From Verrucomicrobiaceae bacterium (GTDB lineage Bacteria > Verrucomicrobiota > Verrucomicrobiia > Verrucomicrobiales > Verrucomicrobiaceae), in contig CANNQP010000015.1 of NCBI GenBank assembly GCA_947507875.1, positions 1-64,000 of the forward strand: a stretch of DNA of 64,000 nt. Reading direction: 5' to 3'. The translations under genes and the position numbers were made by a program. Below, piece by piece: positions 59,264-64,000 of this stretch (positions are counted from its first letter, which is position 1; each line of letters starts with the position of its first letter). Under the pieces are notes generated by a model that saw only the letters and a list, made by a program, of their open reading frames with translations, searched no databases and was not told where the DNA came from.

Positions 59264-60784
59264 TCACTCCCACTCGATGCTGGCCGGCGGCTTGGTGCTG
59301 ATGTCGTAGAGGACGCGGTTCACGCCTTTGACGCTGTTGAGGATCTTGTTGGAGGTGCTGGCGAGCACTTCGTAGGGCAGGCGGACCCATTCGGCGGTCA
59401 TGGCGTCTTCGCTGATGACGGCGCGGAGGCTGATGGCCTGCTCGTAGCTGCGTTCATCGCCTTTGACGCCCACCGTTTTCACGGGAAGCAAGGCGGCGTA
59501 GGCCTGCCAGGTCTGCTCATACCAGCCGCTGCGGCGGAGTTCGCCGATGAAGATGGCATCGGCCTGCTGCGTGATGGCGACGCGCTCGGGCGTGATTTCG
59601 CCCGGGATGCGCACGGCGAGGCCTGGGCCGGGGAAAGGATGACGCCACAAGGCGCGATGCGGGATGCCAAGGCTGGCTCCGAGAGCGCGGACCTCGTCCT
59701 TGAAGAGCTCGGCGAGTGGTTCGAGCACTTTGCCCTGCTCCTTGAGCTCCATGATCTTATCGACGCGGTTGTGGTGCGTTTTGATCTTGCTGGCAATGCT
59801 GCCGCTGGTGGCGCTCTCGATCACGTCGGGATACAACGTGCCCTGCGCAAGCAATTCGACGTTGTCGGCCACTTTCCAGAACTCCTCGACGAAGAGCGTG
59901 CCGATGATGCGGCGCTTTTGCTCGGGATCGGTGACGCCTTTGAGGGCACCGAGGAAGATGGCGCTGGCGTCGATCTGCTCGATGGGCACGCCGACCTCAT
60001 CAAAGAGCGTTTTGACCTCCGCGGCCTCGTTCAGGCGCATCATGCCGGTGTCGATGAAGATGCAGCGCACCTTCACGCCAGCCTTCGCGAGCAACACGGC
60101 CAGCACGGTGCTGTCCACGCCGCCGGAGACGCCGCAGATGACTTCGCGATTGCCGACCTCGGCCTTGATGCGCTCGAGCATCTGCGCCTTGAAGGCATTG
60201 ATGTCGAACTTGGCGAGCTGGGCGCCGCTCTTGGTGAGGAAGTTCCGCAGGATGGCAGTGCCTTCGTGCGAATGCGTGACCTCCGGGTGGAACTGGATGC
60301 CCCAGCAGCGATCCGACCACTTCAAGGCCACGGGGACGGCGTCTTCATTCGTGGCGATGACTTTCGTCGTGTCGGCGAGATTCGCGCAGGTGTCGCTGTG
60401 GCTCATCCAGACCTGGGATTCGTGCGAGATGCCACTGAAAAGGTCCTCGTGGTCGGTGACGACGAGTTTGGCCGGGCCATACTCACGGGTGACGCCGGGC
60501 TTCACCGTGCCGCCGTGCTTGATGTTAAGGAGCTGCATGCCGTAGCACACGCCAAGCACCGGAACGCCGAAAGACATCAGCTTCTCGAAATCGACATCGG
60601 GCGCGTCTTTGTCCGAAGTGCTGCGCGGGCCGCCGGAAAGGATGATGGCACCGGGAGACTGCAAATTCGCCAGTTCTGCAGGCGGATACAGGTGTGAGGC
60701 AAAGCCGAGCTCGCGCACGCGGCGGACGATGAGCTGGGAATACTGGGAGCCGTAATCGAGGACGGCGACTTCTTGGGACGTCAT
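59264..60784 (-). CDS. guaA: GMP synthase (glutamine-hydrolysing)
   Basis: 506 aa, normal length. The N-terminal class I glutamine amidotransferase has Cys in PVLGVCYGMQLL and His-Glu in GIQFHPEVTHS. The ATP-pyrophosphatase P-loop is CGVSGGVDSTVLAVLLAKAG, and the C-terminal dimerisation domain contains HRALWRHPFPGPGLAVRIPG and ends KPPASIEWE. It converts XMP to GMP with glutamine and ATP. Divergent from ddl with 131 bp between the starts. No guanine riboswitch was recognised upstream. Confidence 0.97.
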   Translation of the reverse strand: MTSQEVAVLDYGSQYSQLIVRRVRELGFASHLYPPAELANLQSPGAIILSGGPRSTSDKDAPDVDFEKLMSFGVPVLGVCYGMQLLNIKHGGTVKPGVTREYGPAKLVVTDHEDLFSGISHESQVWMSHSDTCANLADTTKVIATNEDAVPVALKWSDRCWGIQFHPEVTHSHEGTAILRNFLTKSGAQLAKFDINAFKAQMLERIKAEVGNREVICGVSGGVDSTVLAVLLAKAGVKVRCIFIDTGMMRLNEAAEVKTLFDEVGVPIEQIDASAIFLGALKGVTDPEQKRRIIGTLFVEEFWKVADNVELLAQGTLYPDVIESATSGSIASKIKTHHNRVDKIMELKEQGKVLEPLAELFKDEVRALGASLGIPHRALWRHPFPGPGLAVRIPGEITPERVAITQQADAIFIGELRRSGWYEQTWQAYAALLPVKTVGVKGDERSYEQAISLRAVISEDAMTAEWVRLPYEVLASTSNKILNSVKGVNRVLYDISTKPPASIEWE

Positions 60785-60915
60785 GGGGAAGGGTCAGTCT
60801 TACGGAAAGCAGCGGTGCTTGCAAGTGGGCTTGCATAGTCCCGCCACTGGAATGCTAGATGAGGACTGCATTTGCCAAATGCCTAGCCCAACTGCATAGC
60901 TGGAAGCCTGACTCC

Positions 60916-61848
60916 ATGATTGATCTCCAAGGTAAACGAATCGCTGTGCTCAAAGGTGGCCCAGGCAATGAACGTGCTGTCTCTCTAAAAACGGCTGAAA
61001 GCGTGGCGGAGGCCTTGCGCAGCTTAGGAGCCGAGGTGTTCGAGGTGGATGTGACCGGTCCAGACTTTGAGGTTCCCGAGGGTACCTTCATCGCGATGAA
61101 TCTGATCCACGGTACCTTCGGCGAAGATGGTCAGATTCAGGCGATCCTGGAGCAGCGCGGCATTCCCTACACAGGCGCGAGCGTGGCCAGCAGCCGCACG
61201 GCGTTCGACAAAGCGCTGAGCAAAGCGTGCTTCCTTTCCGCAGGGGTGCCGACCCCACGGTCACAAAACTACAAGCTGGATGGCAGCGAGTCTTTGGTAG
61301 TCGGCTTGCCTCGCGTGTCGAAGCCGCCTCGTGAGGGCTCTAGCGTCGGTGTGAATATTTGCCGCACAGAGTCAGAATGGACCCAGGCCGTCGATGCCGC
61401 GCGTCAGTTTGGCGACACGACGCTGGTGGAGGAGTTTGTGGAGGGCAAGGAGCTGACGGTGGGCATTTTGGGAGATCAAGTGCTTCCGGTCATCCACATC
61501 GAGCCGATCGATGGCTTTTACGACATCAACAACAAGTATCCCTGGATGACGGGCACGGGAAAGACGCTGTATCATTGCCCCGCCGAGCTGAGCGCGGAGA
61601 CGACGGCTCGTGTACAGGCGGCGGCGCTGGCGGCTTTTCAAAGCTGTGGCACGGAGGTTTATGGTCGTGTGGATGTGATGCTGCGCGCGGCAGACGAGGC
61701 CCCCTTTGTTTTGGAGATCAATACCATCCCGGGCATGACGAGCAGCAGCCTGCTGCCCAAGGCGGCGCTGGCGGCGGGCATGGGTTTTCCGCAGCTGTGC
61801 GCTCGGATCATCGAGTTATCACTCGCAGCCCGACCCGCGGCGGCTTGA
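60916..61848 (+). CDS. ddl: D-alanine-D-alanine ligase
   Basis: 310 aa from the ATG at 60916; the frame opens at 60859 without family support. ATP-grasp enzyme making the D-Ala-D-Ala end of the peptidoglycan stem. Visible: VLKGGPGNERAVSLKTAESV and MNLIHGTFGEDGQIQAILEQ, ATP-binding Lys region RVSKPPREGSSVGV, VEEFVEGKELTVGILGD, and the C-terminal EINTIPGMTSSSLLPKAA. Tyr-Lys in NKYPW-type loop is present as INNKYPWMTG. Second cell-wall gene in the window after murA. Confidence 0.95.
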   Translation: MIDLQGKRIAVLKGGPGNERAVSLKTAESVAEALRSLGAEVFEVDVTGPDFEVPEGTFIAMNLIHGTFGEDGQIQAILEQRGIPYTGASVASSRTAFDKALSKACFLSAGVPTPRSQNYKLDGSESLVVGLPRVSKPPREGSSVGVNICRTESEWTQAVDAARQFGDTTLVEEFVEGKELTVGILGDQVLPVIHIEPIDGFYDINNKYPWMTGTGKTLYHCPAELSAETTARVQAAALAAFQSCGTEVYGRVDVMLRAADEAPFVLEINTIPGMTSSSLLPKAALAAGMGFPQLCARIIELSLAARPAAA

Positions 61849-61896
61849 GTCGCGCGGATCGGACTACAGAGCTTTGAAAAGCCGCTGCAAGTTGGC

Positions 61897-63552
61897 TCAG
61901 GCGGCTTTTTCTGCTTCAGCCGCCTTCCGCTCGTGGTTGGCCCGCGCTACGCCACGCGCTGCGGAGACGATGTGGTTGCAGGCCTCCATGCACAAGAGGG
62001 GAATGTGGCGCTGGGCGGCTTCGCTAGCATCACCGTGCGGATGACCCGCCGCGCTGCCTAGCTTGGTCTCAGCGGGGCCGAACAAGGGTTGGTCCTGCTG
62101 CAGCGGAAAGACGATGCGGCGCATGCAGTGCGTGCAGGTCTGGCATTTGTCCGCGATGATTTGGCAGGCCTGTTCATCGGTGATGCCGTTGGCAAAGCGA
62201 TACATGCCGGTCTGTCGGCCCAAGAGATGACGCAGCGGAACGGGAGCGAGCGTGCCGAGTTCGGCCGCCGCGGCCATGCCGATGGCGGCAGGGTAGAAAA
62301 ACTCCAGCGCTAGCAGCAGGCTGGCGGTATCAGGCAGGTGCAGCTCCCAGCCCTGTCGCAGGGTGGGCGCGGTTTTGATCGGGCGGAATTCGCCAGCGGC
62401 ATCGCAGCGCGCTAGCTCCCGCGCGGCTTCGGCTCCTTCGGAGACGGTGAGGTCCGTGCCCTCAAGGTCCTGGATGTGGCGGAGTGTGTAGCCAGAGCCT
62501 GTGGCGGAAGGGCGTATGGCCACCTGACCGATCTGATCGCGCCCTGCGGCCAACCATTGTTCCAAAGTCAAGGTCAGGGAAGGGCGCTGGGCGCTCGGCG
62601 GCTCTTGGGCCAGCAAGCTGGCTGTGCCATGGCGCGCGTCGAAGTCATGGACTTGGTCCAAAATGACATCCGCCATGAGAGCCTCGGTGCCGATGGCTTG
62701 GCTGTAGTAAAGCTGGCGCTCGCGCAGCGAGATGGGATTGTGTCGGAAAACATCCATCTGGCTCAGTGCCTTGCCGGTCTCTTGCTCGATGCCGAGTAGC
62801 ACAGGGATGTCCTGGAAGCTGTGCAGCCCGTCCGCGATGAAAAAGGGAACCACGACGACATTTGGGGCAGTGGTCAGCTTGTCCCAGTCCGCGACAAAGG
62901 GCGCCTCCTCCATGTAGGCATCCACCACCTCAGCAAAGCCATGGCCCCCTTCCCGAATGAGGCGCACTTGGTCCTGAATGGCCTTGGTGCTGTTGTCGTT
63001 GAGATTGGTTCCGTGGCCGACGATGACGAGACCGGTTTGATCTCGAGGCACTCCTGGGGCGACTTCATCCGCACGCTGCAGGATCAGACGCGTCATGTTC
63101 GGGTGGATGCCGACCGGGTCACAGTAAAGGATGACGCGTCCATCCCGCCGGGTCACTGGGCCATCCAGGCGCAGCTCTCGGGGCAGGACTTGCTGACAAA
63201 AGTAACCTTCGCTGATGAAATTCGGCACGATGTAAATCACCTCGCTGTCCACGGACTCGAAGACTTCGGTCATCGTTGGCTCCTCTTTCCAGAAGCAGCA
63301 GGCGACCTCGCGGAAAATACCTTGCCGGCGCAGAGAATCGGCGTGCTGATGCGTCGGCGCGCTGGAGTCAGGATTCACGGTGGAACCATGGCCGACGACG
63401 ATCAGCGCGGCTTGGGAGAGATGGGAAGGGGAAGCGCTCAAGCGGGGAAAGAAAGGAAGTGTATGGGGCGGGAAAATACGCTGCGTGACCCGCAGAGGCG
63501 CGGCTTTTTTCATCCAGCTGGGGTGAAGCGGGCGCGGCTCATTCGATGCCAC
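61897..63552 (-). CDS. CbiX-type chelatase-like protein with DR2241-type Fe-S domain
   Basis: 551 aa from a GTG at 63552, which overlaps the previous gene by 14 bp; an ATG at 63513 is an equally good start. Two CbiX/sirohydrochlorin-chelatase-like domains, each with a metal-site His: LIVVGHGSTVN and LVIVGHGTNLNDNST. The C-terminal third resembles the DR2241 family stabilising and 4Fe-4S domains: Cys470, 473 and 476 (KCQTCTHCMRRI) plus Cys521/525 (LLCMEACNHIV). It may insert a metal into a tetrapyrrole or act on a related ligand; the true substrate is unknown. Genes for cobalamin or siroheme synthesis are not adjacent. Confidence 0.8.
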   Translation of the reverse strand: MASNEPRPLHPSWMKKAAPLRVTQRIFPPHTLPFFPRLSASPSHLSQAALIVVGHGSTVNPDSSAPTHQHADSLRRQGIFREVACCFWKEEPTMTEVFESVDSEVIYIVPNFISEGYFCQQVLPRELRLDGPVTRRDGRVILYCDPVGIHPNMTRLILQRADEVAPGVPRDQTGLVIVGHGTNLNDNSTKAIQDQVRLIREGGHGFAEVVDAYMEEAPFVADWDKLTTAPNVVVVPFFIADGLHSFQDIPVLLGIEQETGKALSQMDVFRHNPISLRERQLYYSQAIGTEALMADVILDQVHDFDARHGTASLLAQEPPSAQRPSLTLTLEQWLAAGRDQIGQVAIRPSATGSGYTLRHIQDLEGTDLTVSEGAEAARELARCDAAGEFRPIKTAPTLRQGWELHLPDTASLLLALEFFYPAAIGMAAAAELGTLAPVPLRHLLGRQTGMYRFANGITDEQACQIIADKCQTCTHCMRRIVFPLQQDQPLFGPAETKLGSAAGHPHGDASEAAQRHIPLLCMEACNHIVSAARGVARANHERKAAEAEKAA

Positions 63553-64000
63553 CGTACAGTCGGTCGATCATGCCCGTGCACTTCGGTCCGGGCAGAGCTC
63601 CTGTTTCCATCTGGTTCATCACATAGGCAAAGCTGATCTCATTTTCAGGATCGGCGAAAGCCAGGCTGCCACCCGCGCCTGGGTGGCCAAAGGCCTGGAA
63701 TGAGGGGCCGTAGTGGCAGCGGCGCTTCACCTGAGGCAGGTTGGGTTGGCTAATGATAGGGTCTTTCATGACGCCACAGCCAAAGGCCGCCGGGGTCATC
63801 AGCACCAGATCTTCGTCCTCATTGGACAGGGTTTCCGCAAGCAGCCTTACGATGCGGCTGGGCACAAGGGCCTGCCCCTGCCAGGTGCCGCCCTGGGCCA
63901 GCATGGCATAAAATTGCCCCAATCCGCGTGCGCTGCCCACGCCACCCATGCTGGCGTAACCGGACTGCCAGGTCTCTGGCAGATTGAAGTCTTGCACGGC
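63539..64000 (-). CDS. Serine beta-lactamase-family protein, 3' part only
   Basis: The frame runs off the right edge, so about 153 C-terminal residues are visible. FGHPGAGGSLAFADPE matches the third catalytic box (H/K-x-G) of class C beta-lactamase-related esterases and peptidases. YASMGGVGSARGLGQFYAML and AFGCGVM fit the same fold. The Ser-x-x-Lys box must lie outside the window. It overlaps the start of the CbiX-type gene by 14 bp, suggesting an operon. Penicillin resistance should not be assumed; most homologues are esterases. Confidence 0.8.
   Translation of the reverse strand, partial: AVQDFNLPETWQSGYASMGGVGSARGLGQFYAMLAQGGTWQGQALVPSRIVRLLAETLSNEDEDLVLMTPAAFGCGVMKDPIISQPNLPQVKRRCHYGPSFQAFGHPGAGGSLAFADPENEISFAYVMNQMETGALPGPKCTGMIDRLYGGIE

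Noticed and set aside
63539..64000. Antibiotic-resistance beta-lactamase
   Set aside because: Only the C-terminal part is visible and the family is mostly esterases; nothing supports resistance.

Overview
The window looks like chromosome of a Gram-negative member of the Verrucomicrobiota (PVC group), probably near Prosthecobacter/Verrucomicrobium. Reasons: a DUF1549/DUF1553 (PSD1) gene paired with a Tat-exported DUF1501 gene, an alternative-complex-III (ACIII) ActE/ActF pair next to cytochrome oxidase genes, GxxExxY proteins, and outer-membrane biogenesis genes (bamA, skp, lpxD). I recognised no rRNA, tRNA or CRISPR array. All assignments come from reading the sequence; nothing was searched.

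Layout. 0-3.4 kb: the end of a prophage or phage-derived island (tail protein cut by the window edge, a carried glycosyltransferase, a small gene, an excisionase-like HTH protein, a tyrosine integrase), followed by palindromic repeats. 4-8.4 kb: a PSD1/DUF1501 pair split by a GxxExxY gene that sits between two near-identical ~91-bp palindromes. 8.6-12.7 kb: housekeeping genes (murA, pgsA, an OmpA-type protein, gluQ). 12.8-26.6 kb: a spermidine-synthase-like membrane protein, then a long co-oriented respiratory cluster: actE, actF, an unknown small membrane gene, a cbb3-like N-O-P module, A-type oxidase subunits I, III, IV, two tiny membrane proteins, subunit II and heme A synthase. 26.7-34 kb: a glycosyltransferase-like gene, a lone OppF-type ATPase, rodA, then lpxD, skp and bamA on the other strand. 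34-45.6 kb: a secreted protein, deoC, a cystathionine-gamma-synthase-like enzyme, a DUF2490 protein, a decayed LysR gene, pheT and pheS separated by a second GxxExxY cassette with 31-bp inverted repeats, a DEAD-box helicase and an EamA transporter. 45.7-64 kb: a proline-rich membrane protein with a receiver/pseudokinase/FGE-like fusion, a class V aminotransferase, glgE, a VapBC pair, a secreted protein with a PQQ-type propeller, eboE, a medium-chain dehydrogenase, an HMA-domain protein with mobA, guaA, ddl, a CbiX/DR2241-type protein, and a truncated beta-lactamase-family gene.

The two most interesting signals are these. (1) The cbb3-like subunit I at 17479-18963 keeps the fold but has lost nearly all heme and CuB ligands, while its CcoO- and CcoP-like partners keep their cytochrome c motifs. 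The module lies between ACIII genes and a complete A-type oxidase, so it may be a non-catalytic electron bridge. (2) Two GxxExxY (PD-(D/E)XK-like) genes are each enclosed by palindromic or inverted repeats of unrelated sequence, and each sits exactly between two partner genes of an operon. This suggests a recurring repeat-plus-nuclease cassette.

Base composition also changes along the window. Roughly 8.4-35 kb is visibly more AT-rich than both flanks, although it carries core genes.
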